A DNA stretch of 64,000 nt from Lelliottia nimipressuralis (GTDB taxonomy: Bacteria; Pseudomonadota; Gammaproteobacteria; Enterobacterales; Enterobacteriaceae), in NCBI RefSeq assembly GCF_004402045.1, contig NZ_SOMG01000030.1, forward strand, positions 1,178,001 to 1,242,000. The letters run 5' to 3'. Every line of letters starts with the position of its first letter. The stretch's first letter is position 1. This document shows, in pieces, positions 1 through 13,265 of the stretch. Under the pieces are notes generated by a model. It made no database searches, was not told the origin of the DNA, and saw only the letters and a program-made list of their open reading frames with translations. Both the position numbers and the translations under genes were made by a program.

Positions 1-536
1 TTCTGCATTTCGCTGGTCATTTTGAAACCGTTTGCAGTGCGATCGTAGGTGCGGGTTTCACGGCGGGACATTTCCCAGGTCAGACGCTGCAGATCCCCAT
101 CAGCCGTTAATGTCCAGGAGAGCTGTTGCCCGATTTTCAGGTTGCGAAGATCTTTATCTGCAGCCGCCAGCTGGCTGATATTACCCATGTCGATGCCGTA
201 CTGGTTCAGCACGCTGCTCAGCGTGTCTCCGGTAGACACAACATATTCGTGGATACCCGCTTCGTTCTCGGTTTTATCGTCCAGTTCATCCTGCGGAATA
301 GCTTCATCTTCCTGAGCCGCCTGGTCGATAGGCTCACTGGCTTCAGGCAGCAAAGAACGGATTTCGCTCTTTTCAAGCTCAATGGTTTTGATGATAGGGG
401 CAGAACTCGGGTGGTACACATAGGGCCGCCAGACGGCGACCGCTAAGGTGAGTACTGTAAGCGACCCCAGCATAACGCGATGGGGTCGAGGCAGATTGTT
501 AAATGCCAGGGCGACAGAGCGGGCTATCTGTTGCAC
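1..536 (-). CDS. mepM: Murein DD-endopeptidase MepM, N-terminal part (runs off the window)
   Basis: About 178 N-terminal residues are present, reading off the left edge. A GTG start gives MQQIARSVALAFNNLP, as in E. coli MepM (YebA). A hydrophobic segment at about residues 22-36 anchors the protein in the inner membrane. A LysM-like segment (VVSTGDTLSSVLNQYG) lies at about residues 95-140. The M23 catalytic domain, which cuts D-Ala-mDAP cross-links to let new peptidoglycan be inserted, lies outside the window. It reads in the same direction as znuA, 15 bp downstream of it, so it may be co-transcribed. Identity is clear from the N-terminal sequence. Confidence 0.93.
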   Translation of the reverse strand, partial: MQQIARSVALAFNNLPRPHRVMLGSLTVLTLAVAVWRPYVYHPSSAPIIKTIELEKSEIRSLLPEASEPIDQAAQEDEAIPQDELDDKTENEAGIHEYVVSTGDTLSSVLNQYGIDMGNISQLAAADKDLRNLKIGQQLSWTLTADGDLQRLTWEMSRRETRTYDRTANGFKMTSEMQ

Positions 537-551
537 GTATTCACTTCCTCG

Positions 552-1496
552 TTAATCTCCTTTCAGGCAGCTCGCATACTGGTTCGCCAGTTGGCTGAGG
601 AACTGCGAATAGCTCGCTTTGCTCAACTGGATATTCGTACCTAGCGGGTCAAGGGTTCCCATGCGCACGGTTGTCCCCCTGGCCACGGCTTCAACGACCG
701 CTGGCCTGAACTGTGGCTCAGCAAAAACGCATGTCGCTTTTTGCTCAACCAGCTGTGTTCTGATTTCATGTAAACGCTGCGCACCAGGCTGAATTTCAGG
801 GTTGACGGTAAAGTGACCCAGCGGGGTCAGGCCGTAGTGTTTTTCGTAATAGCCATAGGCGTCATGAAAAACGAAATACCCTTTTCCTTTCAACGGTGCG
901 AGCTCATTACCTACCTGCTTATCGGTTGCGGCTAATTGTGCCTCAAAATCCTTCAGGTTGGCGTCAAGTTTGGCTCGACTTTGCGGCATAAGTTCCACTA
1001 ATTTGTCATGGATTGCAACCGCCGAAAGCCGCGCTATCTCTGGGGATAACCAAAGATGCATGTTGTACTCGCCGTGATGGTGATCTCCATCACCTTTTTC
1101 AGCGTCTGCAGGGTGATGGTCATGTTCGTCACCGTCGTCGTCAGCCCCTTTCATGAGCAGCGGTTTTACGCCGGGCAGAGAGGCAATGGCGACCTGTTTT
1201 TCGCCAGCAATCTGTTTTGCAGACTTCTGCATAAACGCTTCCATCTCTGGACCAATCCACACAACTAAGTCTGCGTTTTGTAAGCGTTTTACATCTGATG
1301 GACGCAGGGAATAGTCATGCTCGGAGGCCCCGTCGGGAAGCAGAACCTGGGTTTCCGTTACCCCATCTGCAATGGCCGAGGCGATGAAACCGAGCGGTTT
1401 AAGCGAAGCGACAACAGCGGCGTTAACATCTTGTGCTGCTGAACCCCAAAGGGCAGCGGATAATGCTGCGAAAAGAAGCGTATTTTTATGTAACAT
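552..1496 (-). CDS. znuA: Periplasmic zinc-binding protein of the ZnuABC importer
   Basis: 314 residues starting at [18 protein letters not shown], which forms a Sec signal peptide. An in-frame extension reaches 1613 but runs through the Zur box, so the ATG at 1496 is preferred, as in E. coli. This is a cluster A-I solute-binding protein of the zinc/manganese type. It has the acidic, His-rich flexible loop ([10 protein letters not shown], then GDGDHHHG) at about residues 115-145 and a C-terminal Cys that would pair with an upstream Cys. It captures Zn2+ in the periplasm and passes it to ZnuB. It is divergent from znuCB across a Zur operator. Confidence 0.97.
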   Translation of the reverse strand: MLHKNTLLFAALSAALWGSAAQDVNAAVVASLKPLGFIASAIADGVTETQVLLPDGASEHDYSLRPSDVKRLQNADLVVWIGPEMEAFMQKSAKQIAGEKQVAIASLPGVKPLLMKGADDDGDEHDHHPADAEKGDGDHHHGEYNMHLWLSPEIARLSAVAIHDKLVELMPQSRAKLDANLKDFEAQLAATDKQVGNELAPLKGKGYFVFHDAYGYYEKHYGLTPLGHFTVNPEIQPGAQRLHEIRTQLVEQKATCVFAEPQFRPAVVEAVARGTTVRMGTLDPLGTNIQLSKASYSQFLSQLANQYASCLKGD

Positions 1497-1526
1497 AATG
1501 CGACTAATCATCGTAGTGAATGCGTG

Positions 1527-1547
1527 GAATGTGATATTATAACATTC
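1527..1547. promoter_or_regulatory. Zur operator between znuA and znuCB
   Basis: GAATGT-GATATTATA-ACATTC is a near-perfect palindrome in the divergent znuA/znuC promoter region. It closely matches the known E. coli Zur site at this locus. Zn-loaded Zur would repress both directions here. The call rests on sequence and position. Confidence 0.9.
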
Positions 1548-1573
1548 GTTGACTTCTTCAAGCTTAAAATGAC

Positions 1574-2329
1574 ATGACGACATTGGTTTCTCTTGAAAAT
1601 ATTTCGGTCTCATTTGGCCAGCGCCGCGTCCTCTCTGACGTGTCGCTTGATCTGAAGCCCGGCAAAATTCTGACGCTGCTCGGGCCCAATGGCGCCGGTA
1701 AATCCACCCTGGTGCGCGTGGTGCTGGGTCTGGTCGTCCCCGATGAAGGCGTGATCGTTCGTGAGGAAAAATTGCGTATCGGCTATGTGCCGCAAAAGCT
1801 TCACCTCGACGCCACGCTACCGCTGACGGTCAGCCGTTTCCTGCGTCTGCGCCCCGGCACGCGGAAAGCAGACATCCTCCCGGCACTGAAACGCGTACAG
1901 GCGGGTCACCTTGTCGATGCGCCGCTGCAAAAACTGTCCGGCGGTGAAACACAGCGTGTTTTACTTGCCCGCGCGCTGCTGAGCAGCCCGCAGCTGCTGG
2001 TACTGGATGAGCCAACCCAGGGCGTCGACGTTAATGGCCAGGTCGCGCTTTACGACCTTATCGACCAGCTGCGCCGGGAACTGAATTGCGCGGTGCTGAT
2101 GGTGTCCCACGATCTGCATCTGGTGATGGCTAAAACCGACGAAGTGCTGTGTCTCAACCATCATATATGCTGCTCCGGTACGCCTGAAGTGGTGTCAATG
2201 CACCCGGAGTTTATTTCGATGTTCGGCCATCGGGGTGCAGAGCAGCTGGGAATCTATCGCCATAATCACAATCACCGCCATGATTTACAGGGACGAATTG
2301 TCCTGCGCCGGGGAAATGGACACTCATGA
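1574..2329 (+). CDS. znuC: ATPase subunit of the zinc importer
   Basis: 251 residues, the usual family length. Walker [10 protein letters not shown] (about residue 37), ABC signature [14 protein letters not shown] (about 118) and Walker [13 protein letters not shown] (about 140) are all intact, with the switch His in VSHD. The C-terminus carries a His-rich tract (HNHNHRHD), typical of ZnuC. It energises Zn2+ uptake through ZnuB at the inner membrane. Its stop overlaps the znuB start (ATGA), so the two are translationally coupled, and it is divergent from znuA. Confidence 0.97.
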   Translation: MTTLVSLENISVSFGQRRVLSDVSLDLKPGKILTLLGPNGAGKSTLVRVVLGLVVPDEGVIVREEKLRIGYVPQKLHLDATLPLTVSRFLRLRPGTRKADILPALKRVQAGHLVDAPLQKLSGGETQRVLLARALLSSPQLLVLDEPTQGVDVNGQVALYDLIDQLRRELNCAVLMVSHDLHLVMAKTDEVLCLNHHICCSGTPEVVSMHPEFISMFGHRGAEQLGIYRHNHNHRHDLQGRIVLRRGNGHS

Positions 2330-3111
2330 TTGAACTGTTACTGCCCGGCTGGCTGGCCGGGATTATGCTTGCCTGCGCCGCAGGGCCGCTGGGCTCGTTT
2401 GTGGTGTGGCGTAGAATGTCCTACTTCGGTGACACCCTGGCGCATGCGTCTCTGCTGGGTGTTGCCTTTGGTCTGCTGCTGGATGTGAATCCTTTCTACG
2501 CGGTGATTGTGGTCACGCTGCTGCTGGCGGCCGGTCTGGTCTGGCTGGAAAAACGCCCTCACCTCGCCATTGATACTTTGCTCGGCATTATGGCGCACAG
2601 CGCCCTGTCCCTGGGTCTGGTGGTGGTCAGCCTGATGTCGAATATCCGCGTCGACCTGATGGCCTACCTGTTTGGTGACCTGCTGGCCGTGACGCCGGAC
2701 GATCTGATCGCCATCGCTATAGGCGTGGTTGTAGTACTGGGGATTTTGCTCTGGCAATGGCGTAATTTACTGGCGATGACCGTCAGCCCGGACCTGGCAT
2801 TTGTTGATGGCGTGAAGCTGCAGCGCGTGAAACTGCTGCTGATGCTGGTGACGGCGTTAACGATCGGTGTAGCGATGAAGTTTGTCGGCGCGCTGATTAT
2901 TACCTCGCTGCTGATCATCCCTGCCGCCACGGCGCGTCGTTTCGCCCGTACGCCGGAGCAGATGGCAGGTGTGGCGGTTATCGTCGGGATGGTTGCGGTA
3001 ACGGGTGGGTTAACCTTCTCGGCGTTCTATGACACGCCTGCGGGGCCGTCTGTGGTGCTGAGTGCGGCGGTGCTGTTTATCTTCAGTATGATGAAGAAGA
3101 CGGCAAATTAA
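2326..3111 (+). CDS. znuB: Membrane permease of the zinc importer
   Basis: 261 residues, almost wholly hydrophobic with about eight membrane segments. It belongs to the ABC-3 family, with the conserved [17 protein letters not shown] segment near the N-terminus. It forms the inner-membrane channel for ZnuABC. It starts inside the znuC stop codon. The C-terminus faces ruvB convergently across a short hairpin repeat. Confidence 0.97.
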   Translation: MIELLLPGWLAGIMLACAAGPLGSFVVWRRMSYFGDTLAHASLLGVAFGLLLDVNPFYAVIVVTLLLAAGLVWLEKRPHLAIDTLLGIMAHSALSLGLVVVSLMSNIRVDLMAYLFGDLLAVTPDDLIAIAIGVVVVLGILLWQWRNLLAMTVSPDLAFVDGVKLQRVKLLLMLVTALTIGVAMKFVGALIITSLLIIPAATARRFARTPEQMAGVAVIVGMVAVTGGLTFSAFYDTPAGPSVVLSAAVLFIFSMMKKTAN

Positions 3112-3127
3112 CACGGAGGGCGCTGAT

Positions 3128-3161
3128 GCCCTCACCCTGACCCTCTCCCACACGGAGAGGG
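3128..3161. repeat. Short intergenic hairpin repeat, likely bidirectional terminator
   Basis: CCCTCACCCTGA is followed by an 8-bp stem (CCCTCTCC / GGAGAGGG, loop CACAC) between the convergent znuB and ruvB. This motif type is a common interspersed intergenic repeat in Enterobacteriaceae. Acting as a transcription terminator here is an inference, since no long T-run follows. Confidence 0.6.
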
Positions 3162-3168
3162 AACAATA

Positions 3169-4182
<1,014 letters not shown>

Positions 4183-4187
4183 TTACC

Positions 4188-4802
4188 TCACAATGCAGCG
4201 CGCAGCGCTTCACGAATCAGGGTTTCACTGCTGGCATCCGGTTTGGCAATTTTGCTCACCATACGGCTGGCCTCCTGAGGTTTATAGCCCAGCGCCACCA
4301 GCGCAGCAACCGCTTCCTGCTCGGCATCGTCATCCGTCGCAGGCGCGCCTGGGGACGTCAGCACCAAATCGGCAGCCGGGGTGAAGAGATCGCCATGCAG
4401 CCCTTTGAAGCGGTCTTTCATCTCGACAATCAGGCGCTCGGCGGTTTTCTTGCCGATGCCAGGAAGCTTAATCAGCGCCGCAGGATCTTCTCGCTCAACG
4501 GCATTCACAAACTGCGGGGCTGACATGCCGGATAAAATTGCCAGCGCCAGCTTCGGCCCCACCCCGTTGGTTTTAATCAGCTCGCGGAACAGGGTGCGTT
4601 CCTGTTTGTTATTGAAGCCGTACAGCAGCTGAGCATCTTCACGCACTACAAACTGAGTAAAGACAATCGCCTCTTTGCCCGCGTCCGGCAGCTCGTAGAA
4701 GCAGGTCATTGGCATATGGACTTCATAGCCCACGCCACCCACTTCCAGCAGCACTAACGGGGGTTGTTTTTCAATGATGATGCCTCTGAGTCTGCCTATC
4801 AC
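4188..4802 (-). CDS. ruvA: Holliday junction DNA-binding subunit RuvA
   Basis: 204 residues with a GTG start (MIGRLRG), preceded by a good Shine-Dalgarno (CAGGAG). It has an N-terminal OB-fold, a middle domain with two helix-hairpin-helix motifs ([13 protein letters not shown] and [14 protein letters not shown]) and a C-terminal three-helix domain that regulates RuvB. The tetramer holds the four-way junction open for RuvB. It is the first gene of ruvAB, and a LexA box lies about 50 bp upstream. E. coli yebB, which sits between ruvA and ruvC there, is absent. Confidence 0.98.
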   Translation of the reverse strand: MIGRLRGIIIEKQPPLVLLEVGGVGYEVHMPMTCFYELPDAGKEAIVFTQFVVREDAQLLYGFNNKQERTLFRELIKTNGVGPKLALAILSGMSAPQFVNAVEREDPAALIKLPGIGKKTAERLIVEMKDRFKGLHGDLFTPAADLVLTSPGAPATDDDAEQEAVAALVALGYKPQEASRMVSKIAKPDASSETLIREALRAAL

Positions 4803-4854
4803 GTGACGCTCCTGCGTTCTGGAAAATTTTTACTTGCGACATAATAAAAAAAGG

Positions 4855-4870
4855 CTGGATAAACATCCAG
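4855..4870 (-). promoter_or_regulatory. LexA (SOS) box of ruvAB, overlapping the ruvC terminator hairpin
   Basis: CTGG-N8-CCAG matches the LexA consensus CTGT-N8-ACAG in the same form as the E. coli ruvA box. A -10-like TATTAT lies downstream on the minus strand. The same palindrome extends to AGGCTGGAT...ATCCAGCCT and is followed on the minus strand by seven T residues. It can therefore also end the ruvC transcript (4846-4873). SOS control is inferred from the E. coli locus. Confidence 0.8.
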
Positions 4871-4882
4871 CCTGATTTACTA

Positions 4883-5404
4883 TTATCGTAACCTGCCTCG
4901 CGCCAGATTGAGCCGCGACTCGCTCATTTGCATCGCGTTCTGGCTGATGTGGCAGTGGGTAATCGCGATAGCCAGCGCATCCGCGGCGTCCGCCTGCGGG
5001 TTCGCAGGGAGCTTAAGCAAGGTTCGCACCATGTGCTGCACCTGGCTTTTCTCCGCGCTACCGATGCCCACCACCGTCTGCTTGACCTGTCTTGCCGCGT
5101 ATTCGAACACCGGCAAATCCTGGTTCACCGCAGCCACGATGGCGACCCCTCGCGCCTGACCGAGCTTTAGCGCCGAATCGGCGTTTTTCGCCATAAAAAC
5201 CTGTTCGATAGCGAAAAAATCTGGCTGAAACTGGGTGATGATCTCCGACACGCCCGCATAAATGAGCTTAAGGCGTGACGGCAGATCGTCCACTTTGGTG
5301 CGAATACACCCGCTGCCGAGGTAGGTTAGCTGGCGTCCCACCTGACGGATAACGCCATAACCGGTGACGCGCGAGCCGGGGTCAATCCCAAGGATAATCG
5401 ACAT
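4883..5404 (-). CDS. ruvC: Holliday junction resolvase RuvC
   Basis: 173 residues from the second of two adjacent ATGs ([11 protein letters not shown]), matching E. coli length. It has an RNase H-like fold. The acidic catalytic residues sit in [12 protein letters not shown] (Asp7), IEQVF (Glu) and [11 protein letters not shown] (two Asp). It nicks the two opposing strands of the junction held by RuvAB. It lies downstream of yebC with 34 bp between. A hairpin plus T-run lies just past its stop. Confidence 0.97.
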   Translation of the reverse strand: MSIILGIDPGSRVTGYGVIRQVGRQLTYLGSGCIRTKVDDLPSRLKLIYAGVSEIITQFQPDFFAIEQVFMAKNADSALKLGQARGVAIVAAVNQDLPVFEYAARQVKQTVVGIGSAEKSQVQHMVRTLLKLPANPQADAADALAIAITHCHISQNAMQMSESRLNLARGRLR

Positions 5405-5438
5405 CACGCGTCTCCTGTAACGGATTTAGACGCTCTCA

Positions 5439-6179
5439 TTAGAGAGTCGCTGCAACCTCATCAGAGATTTCACCGTTGTGATACACTTCCTGCACGTCAT
5501 CGCAGTCTTCGAGCATGTCGATCAGTCGCAGCAGTTTTGGTGCGGTTTCCGCATCCATGTCCGCTTTGGTAGACGGGATCATGGAGACTTCAGCGTTGTC
5601 TGCTTTCAGGCCAGCCGCTTCCAGCGCATCACGTACGGCGCCCATCTCTTCCCACGCGGTGTAAACGTCAATAGCACCATCGTCGAAGGTCACTACATCT
5701 TCCGCACCCGCTTCCAGCGCCGCTTCCATGATCGCATCTTCGTCGCCTTTCTCGAAAGAGATGACGCCTTTTTTGCTGAACAGGTAAGCAACGGAACCGT
5801 CAGTGCCCAGGTTGCCACCGGTTTTGGTGAACGCGTGGCGCACTTCCGCTACGGTACGGTTACGGTTGTCTGACAGACATTCAACCATTACCGCCGTACC
5901 GCCAGGACCGTAACCTTCATAAATGATGGTTTCCATGTTCGCGTCTTCATCACCGCCCACGCCACGTGCGATAGCACGGTTCAGGGTGTCACGCGTCATG
6001 TTGTTAGACAGCGCTTTATCGATCGCTGCACGCAGACGAGGGTTAGAACCCGCATCGCCGCCGCCCAGACGCGCTGCTGTCACCAGCTCGCGAATGATTT
6101 TGGTAAAGATCTTACCGCGCTTGGCATCCTGTGCCGCTTTGCGGTGTTTGGTGTTGGCCCACTTACTATGACCTGCCAT
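5439..6179 (-). CDS. yebC: YebC/TACO1-family regulatory protein
   Basis: 246 residues, identical in length to E. coli YebC. It starts [20 protein letters not shown], the family hallmark, and follows the three-domain TACO1 layout with acidic surfaces. Members have been described as DNA-binding transcriptional regulators and, more recently, as factors that help ribosomes through difficult stretches. Which applies here cannot be read from sequence. Its genomic link to ruvC is conserved in many bacteria. Confidence 0.96.
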   Translation of the reverse strand: MAGHSKWANTKHRKAAQDAKRGKIFTKIIRELVTAARLGGGDAGSNPRLRAAIDKALSNNMTRDTLNRAIARGVGGDEDANMETIIYEGYGPGGTAVMVECLSDNRNRTVAEVRHAFTKTGGNLGTDGSVAYLFSKKGVISFEKGDEDAIMEAALEAGAEDVVTFDDGAIDVYTAWEEMGAVRDALEAAGLKADNAEVSMIPSTKADMDAETAPKLLRLIDMLEDCDDVQEVYHNGEISDEVAATL

Positions 6180-6206
6180 AAAAATATCCTCAAAGAGCGC
6201 GCCTTT

Positions 6207-6650
6207 TCAGGCAGCGTTAATTACAAATTCTTCAATCGCCTGCCGGTTGCTCCACGACTTGGTCAGTGCGGCGGCATCCGCCGCATTCACCCAGCGGTAG
6301 GTCAGGTGTTCGGTAAACACGATCTCCCGCTCGTGGGGGAGTGCAAGACAGAACCAGGATTCCGTGTTGCGCTCGGTACCCGGCGCGTAGCGATGACGTA
6401 AATGGCTAAAAATTTCAAACTCCACCGTGCGCTGACAGTCCTTCAGGGTCAGTTGCTCGCGGGCAACATCAATGGCGACCTCTTCCTTTACTTCGCGCGC
6501 GGCGGCCTGCGACGCGGTTTCCCCCTCTTCCAGACTACCGGTAACCGACTGCCAGAAATCAGGATCATCGCGCCGCTGCAACATCAGCACCCGCTTCGTG
6601 TCTTCTGCATAAATGACAACCAGAACAGAAACGGGAAGCTTATATGCCAT
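6207..6650 (-). CDS. nudB: Dihydroneopterin triphosphate diphosphatase (Nudix)
   Basis: 147 residues. The Nudix box GX5EX7REVXEE is intact (GSLEEGE...REVKEEV, about residues 38-60). In E. coli this enzyme removes pyrophosphate from dihydroneopterin triphosphate, the second step of folate synthesis, and also acts on dATP. It is one base from the aspS stop, so it is very likely co-transcribed with aspS and yebC. Confidence 0.95.
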   Translation of the reverse strand: MAYKLPVSVLVVIYAEDTKRVLMLQRRDDPDFWQSVTGSLEEGETASQAAAREVKEEVAIDVAREQLTLKDCQRTVEFEIFSHLRHRYAPGTERNTESWFCLALPHEREIVFTEHLTYRWVNAADAAALTKSWSNRQAIEEFVINAA

Positions 6651-6651
6651 A

Positions 6652-8424
6652 TCAGTTTTTCTCTTCCTTCTTCACCACTTCAATGCCCAGCTCGGCCAGA
6701 GAGGCCGGGTTGGCAAAGCTTGGCGCTTCGGTCATCAGACACGCCGCTGCGGTGGTTTTCGGGAAGGCGATAACATCACGGATGTTATCAGTGCCGGTCA
6801 GCAGCATGGTCAGACGGTCAAGACCGAAAGCCAGACCCGCGTGCGGAGGCGTACCGTATTTCAGCGCGTCCAGCAGGAAGCCGAATTTCTCGCGCTGCTC
6901 CTGCTCGTTAATGCCCAGGATGCCGAACACGGTCTGCTGCATTTCACCGCTGTGAATACGCACGGAACCCCCGCCCACTTCGTAGCCGTTGATGACCATA
7001 TCGTAGGCGTTAGCGACCGCATCTTCTGGCGCTGCTTTCAGTTCAGACGCCGTCATGTCTTTTGGCGAGGTGAACGGGTGGTGCATCGCGGTCAGGCCGC
7101 CTTCACCGTCGTCTTCAAACATAGGGAAGTCGATGACCCACAGCGGCGCCCATTTGTTCTCATCGGTCAGGTTCAGGTCTTTGCCCAGCTTCAGACGCAG
7201 CGCGCCCATCGCATCCGCAACGACTTTCTTGTTATCTGCGCCGAAGAAGATCATATCGCCGTCCTGCGCGCCGGTGCGCTCAAGGATCGCTTCCACGATG
7301 TCCGCGTTCAGGAATTTCGCGACCGGGCTGGTGATACCTTCCAGACCTTTCGCACGCTCGGTCACTTTAATATAGGCCAGACCTTTCGCGCCGTAGATCT
7401 TGATGAAGTTGCCGTAGTCGTCGATCTGCTTACGGCTCAGTGCCGCACCGCCCGGTACACGCAGCGCTGCAACGCGGCCTTTGGCATCGTTGGCCGGGCC
7501 CGCGAATACGGCGAACTCTACAGATTTCACCAGGTCAGCCACGTCCACCAGCTCCATCGGGTTACGCAGGTCCGGTTTATCAGAGCCGTAGCGACGCTCG
7601 GCTTCCGCGAAGGTCATGATTGGGAAATCACCCAGCTCAACGCCTTTCACGTCGTTCCACAGGCTACGCACCAGGGCTTCCATCACTTCACGCACCTGCT
7701 CGGCGGTCATGAAGGAGGTTTCCACATCGATCTGGGTAAATTCTGGCTGGCGGTCAGCACGCAGGTCTTCGTCGCGGAAGCATTTTACGATCTGATAGTA
7801 GCGATCGAAGCCGGACATCATCAGCAGCTGTTTGAACAGCTGCGGAGACTGTGGCAGCGCGTAGAATTTGCCTTTATGAACGCGGGATGGAACCAGGTAA
7901 TCGCGCGCGCCTTCTGGCGTGGCTTTGGTCAGCATCGGGGTTTCGATATCAAGGAAACCGTGGTCATCCATAAAGCGACGCACCAGGCTGGTGATTTTCG
8001 CACGGGTTTTCAGGCGCTGGGCCATTTCCGGACGACGCAGATCCAGGTAGCGGTATTTCAGACGCGCTTCTTCAGTGTTGACGTGGTTGGAGTCCAGCGG
8101 CAGCGCTTCTGCACGGTTGATGATCGTCAGATCGGACGCCAGCACTTCAATGGCGCCCGTCGCCATGTCGGCGTTGACGTTTTTCTCGTCACGCGCACGC
8201 ACGGTGCCGGTGACCTGAATGCAGAACTCATTACGCAGCTCAGAAGCCAGCTTCAACGCGTCTGCGCGATCGGGATCGAAGAACACCTGAACGATACCTT
8301 CGCGGTCGCGCATATCGATGAAGATAAGGCTACCAAGATCACGACGACGATTGACCCAACCACACAGGGTGACCTGCTGTCCGACGTGGGACTGACGCAG
8401 CTGCCCGCAATATTCTGTACGCAT
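6652..8424 (-). CDS. aspS: Aspartyl-tRNA synthetase
   Basis: 590 residues, full bacterial type. It has an N-terminal OB-fold anticodon-binding domain, class II motif 2 region ([18 protein letters not shown]), the inserted GAD domain and motif 3 ([13 protein letters not shown]) near the C-terminus. It charges tRNA-Asp with aspartate. It heads the aspS-nudB-yebC-ruvC run. The 263 bp upstream to yecD hold its promoter but no other gene that I can see. Confidence 0.98.
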   Translation of the reverse strand: MRTEYCGQLRQSHVGQQVTLCGWVNRRRDLGSLIFIDMRDREGIVQVFFDPDRADALKLASELRNEFCIQVTGTVRARDEKNVNADMATGAIEVLASDLTIINRAEALPLDSNHVNTEEARLKYRYLDLRRPEMAQRLKTRAKITSLVRRFMDDHGFLDIETPMLTKATPEGARDYLVPSRVHKGKFYALPQSPQLFKQLLMMSGFDRYYQIVKCFRDEDLRADRQPEFTQIDVETSFMTAEQVREVMEALVRSLWNDVKGVELGDFPIMTFAEAERRYGSDKPDLRNPMELVDVADLVKSVEFAVFAGPANDAKGRVAALRVPGGAALSRKQIDDYGNFIKIYGAKGLAYIKVTERAKGLEGITSPVAKFLNADIVEAILERTGAQDGDMIFFGADNKKVVADAMGALRLKLGKDLNLTDENKWAPLWVIDFPMFEDDGEGGLTAMHHPFTSPKDMTASELKAAPEDAVANAYDMVINGYEVGGGSVRIHSGEMQQTVFGILGINEQEQREKFGFLLDALKYGTPPHAGLAFGLDRLTMLLTGTDNIRDVIAFPKTTAAACLMTEAPSFANPASLAELGIEVVKKEEKN

Positions 8425-8687
8425 GAGATATCCCTTAATTAGCCGCAGGCTAAATGTCGCCTGGTATGCAGGCTACTATGTCGCAGCTTTCTGTATGTCA
8501 CAACTGGATGAAAAAAGGCGGCTATTATACTGGAAATTCCGCCGGACGATAAGTGCGAACCACGGCCAGACGGTCGTTTGCTGCACTCTTATTGCGCATT
8601 CTCACAAAAATTAACAAAATTATCCGACCGATAACAGGCCATCACGTCGTATGGTGTCAGGAAGTGATTAATTTTACGGGAGTAACG

Positions 8688-9254
8688 ATGTTAACACTTA
8701 ATGCCAGCAAAACCGCGCTTGTCGTGATTGATTTACAGGAAGGCATTCTGCCCTTTGCCGGGGGTCCGCACACCGCGGACGATGTCGTCAGCCGCGCCGC
8801 CCGCCTGGCGGAAAAATGTCGCGCCAGCGGTGCCCCTGTTTTCATGGTGCGCGTCGGCTGGTCCGCCGATTTCGCCGAAGCCTTAAAACAGCCCGTCGAC
8901 GCTCAGGCTGCGGCACATTCTCTACCGGAAAACTGGTGGTCGTATCCGGTCTCACTCGGCAAACGTGATAGCGATATCGAAGTGACTAAACGCCAGTGGG
9001 GCGCATTTTACGGTACCGATCTCGAGCTGCAGCTGCGCCGTCGCGGCATAGACACCATCATCCTGTGCGGCATTTCCACCAATATCGGTGTGGAGTCTAC
9101 CGCCCGTAACGCGTGGGAGCTGGGCTTTAATCTGGTGATTGCTGAAGATGCCTGCAGCGCGGCCTCCGCGGAGCAGCACCAGGGAAGTATGACCCATATC
9201 TTCCCGCGCATCGGCCGCGTGCGCAGCACGGATGAGATTATCAGCGCGCTATGA
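8688..9254 (+). CDS. yecD: Isochorismatase-family protein YecD
   Basis: 188 residues from the ATG after ACGGGAGTAACG. A longer in-frame extension back to 8553 lacks a ribosome site and does not match the family. The fold has the catalytic-Asp motif [10 protein letters not shown] and the Lys-bearing [11 protein letters not shown]. At the position of the usual nucleophilic Cys the sequence reads [13 protein letters not shown], with Gly in its place, as in E. coli YecD. Ordinary cysteine hydrolase activity is therefore doubtful. It is translationally coupled to yecE. Its function is unknown. Confidence 0.9.
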   Translation: MLTLNASKTALVVIDLQEGILPFAGGPHTADDVVSRAARLAEKCRASGAPVFMVRVGWSADFAEALKQPVDAQAAAHSLPENWWSYPVSLGKRDSDIEVTKRQWGAFYGTDLELQLRRRGIDTIILCGISTNIGVESTARNAWELGFNLVIAEDACSAASAEQHQGSMTHIFPRIGRVRSTDEIISAL

Positions 9255-10069
9255 TGTATGTCGGTTTGCCCCAATGGTCGCACCCGAAATGGGTGCGCCT
9301 TGGCATCACCAGCCTTGAGGAATATGCCCGGCACTTCAACTGCGTCGAGGGTAACACTACCCTGTACGCGCTTCCCAAAGCAGAGATTGTGGCGCGATGG
9401 CGGGAACAAACCACCGACGACTTCCGCTTCTGCTTCAAGTTTCCGGCCACCATTTCCCACCAGGCTGCGCTGCGCAACTGCGGGGATTTGACCGAAGAAT
9501 TTTTTACGCGCATGTCGCCGCTGGCGAATCGCATTGGTCAGTACTGGCTACAGCTACCTGCCGTCTTTGGTCCGCGCGATCTGCCTGCACTCTGGCAGTT
9601 TCTTGATACGCTGCCCCGGACGTTTACCTACGGCGTAGAAGTCAGACATCCTGAGTTTTTTGCAAAAGGTGAAGCTGAAAAAGCGCTTAATCGCGGCCTG
9701 CTTGAACGTTCCGTTAACCGGGTGATCCTCGACAGCCGTCCGGTGCACAGCGCTATACCGCACAGTGAAGCCATCATCGATGCGCAGCGTAAAAAGCCCA
9801 AAGTGCCTGTTCATGCCCTGGTGACCGCACGTAACCCCATGGTCAGGTTTATCGGCAGCGATAATATGCAGCAAAACCAGGAGATGTTCGCCGTCTGGCT
9901 GCAAACATTAGCGAAATGGGAACACACCACCACGCCGTATCTCTTTTTGCACACGCCGGATATCGCCCAGGCCCCCGAACTGGTCGATGCACTGTGGCAA
10001 GCCTTACAGGCTGCGGTTCCGTCCGTGGGTAACGCCCCTTCCATCCCACAACAATCTTCTCTTTTCTGA
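9251..10069 (+). CDS. yecE: DUF72 family protein YecE
   Basis: 272 residues. Its ATG overlaps the yecD stop. It is a DUF72 TIM-barrel protein with the conserved N-terminal pattern [13 protein letters not shown]...[14 protein letters not shown] and the internal [11 protein letters not shown]. No biochemical role is established for the family. The overlap with yecD points to a shared operon. Confidence 0.92.
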   Translation: MMYVGLPQWSHPKWVRLGITSLEEYARHFNCVEGNTTLYALPKAEIVARWREQTTDDFRFCFKFPATISHQAALRNCGDLTEEFFTRMSPLANRIGQYWLQLPAVFGPRDLPALWQFLDTLPRTFTYGVEVRHPEFFAKGEAEKALNRGLLERSVNRVILDSRPVHSAIPHSEAIIDAQRKKPKVPVHALVTARNPMVRFIGSDNMQQNQEMFAVWLQTLAKWEHTTTPYLFLHTPDIAQAPELVDALWQALQAAVPSVGNAPSIPQQSSLF

Positions 10070-10120
10070 TATCACCCCCTATCATAGTGAAGTGCTATCT
10101 GCCAAAAACAGGGAGTTTGT

Positions 10121-12268
<2,148 letters not shown>

Positions 12269-12275
12269 CCTTTTA

Positions 12276-12347
12276 GCCGGGTGGCGGCTGCGCCTTACCC
12301 GGCCTACCATCGCTTTTGTAGGCCCGGTAAGCGCAGCGCCACCGGGC
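12276..12347. repeat. REP/BIME palindromic repeat pair
   Basis: Two inverted copies face each other: GCCGGGTGGCGGCTGCGCC and its near reverse complement ending GCGCCACCGGGC, separated by about 30 bases. This is the typical enteric REP layout in a convergent gap (cmoB / cutC). It may stabilise or end the cmoB message. Confidence 0.85.
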
Positions 12348-12353
12348 ACAGGA

Positions 12354-12388
12354 GAAAAAAAGGCCCCTGTTGAAATTGCAGGGGCCTG
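12354..12388 (-). terminator. Rho-independent terminator of cutC
   Basis: The stem GGCCCCTG / CAGGGGCC, with loop CAATTTCAA on the minus strand, is followed on that strand by seven T residues. It lies 56 bp beyond the cutC stop. Confidence 0.9.
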
Positions 12389-12434
12389 GTACAAGCAAGC
12401 ATCATATTGGGCGACATGATGCGCGGTAAAAATC
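12354..12434 (-). ncRNA. micL: Probable MicL sRNA from the 3' end of cutC
   Basis: In E. coli, MicL is a sigma-E-dependent Hfq-binding sRNA that starts inside cutC. It is processed to about 80 nt ending at the cutC terminator, and represses lpp. Here cutC has a short 3' untranslated stretch that ends in a strong GC-rich hairpin with a T-run, as in E. coli. I infer the sRNA from position and layout. I did not verify the lpp seed or the sigma-E promoter. Confidence 0.5.
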
Positions 12435-12443
12435 GGTACGTTG

Positions 12444-13187
12444 CTACACGTGATGGCGCTCAATCAGCGACTTCATTTCCGCAACCGACTCTCCATCTAC
12501 ACCGTAGCGTGAGTACTCATCCGCTTCAGCATCCGTCGACATTGACAACCCTGTATTGCGATAACGCATGGGTGACGGCATCCATTTGCCTGCCGAGCTG
12601 TGAAGCTCTTCTACCCCGGCGTTTAAAAACAGTTCCAGATTGCTGGCACGAACTCCCGCGCCCGCCATTATTATTGGAACACCGGAATGTGCTTTTAGTT
12701 CCGTAATTAATTGCAGTCCTTTTTCAGCAGAGGCCTGCTGTCCTGATGTCAGGATGCGCGCCACACCCAGTTCGGCAAGCGTTTCAAACGCTTGCAGGGG
12801 ATCTTTACACATATCAAACGCGCGATGAAAAGTGACGGCCATCCCTTTCGCGGCGTCCATGACCTGACGCATACGCGGCAAATCGACCTGACCGTCTTCA
12901 TCAAGCAGACCGATCACCAGCCCGGGGAATCCCAGATCGCGCACGAGGGTGATATCTTCAAGCATGGCACCGAACTCGCCCGGCGTGTAACAAAAATCAC
13001 CGCCGCGAGGACGAATAATCGGGTGTACCGGAACAGTGACAGCCTGACGGGCAGACTTCAACACGCCGTACGAAGGCGTTAACCCACCTTCTTTCGGGGC
13101 CGCGCACAGTTCAATGCGGTCAGCACCCTGCTGTTGTGCCGTCACGGCACACTCCACGCTGTAACAACAAATCTCCAGCAGCGCCAT
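12444..13187 (-). CDS. cutC: CutC family protein (copper homeostasis / PF03932)
   Basis: 247 residues with a TIM-barrel CutC pattern: [25 protein letters not shown] at the N-terminus (family motif) and [13 protein letters not shown] near the C-terminus. It was named for copper tolerance in E. coli. Part of that phenotype was later traced to the MicL sRNA at its 3' end, so the protein role is uncertain. It is a single gene with its own terminator. Confidence 0.93.
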   Translation of the reverse strand: MALLEICCYSVECAVTAQQQGADRIELCAAPKEGGLTPSYGVLKSARQAVTVPVHPIIRPRGGDFCYTPGEFGAMLEDITLVRDLGFPGLVIGLLDEDGQVDLPRMRQVMDAAKGMAVTFHRAFDMCKDPLQAFETLAELGVARILTSGQQASAEKGLQLITELKAHSGVPIIMAGAGVRASNLELFLNAGVEELHSSAGKWMPSPMRYRNTGLSMSTDAEADEYSRYGVDGESVAEMKSLIERHHV

Positions 13188-13265
13188 TCAATCCTCCTTA
13201 AAATCGACGTAACGCACCATCATGACACGCTGACCGCTTGCGGTCTCAGCGTGGAATCACAACTC

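Noticed and set aside
6613..8442. 609-codon open frame on the plus strand
   Set aside because: It is antisense to the whole of aspS, which is unmistakable. The translation is Gln/His/Arg-rich and low in normal domain features, as expected of a shadow frame in a high-G+C gene.
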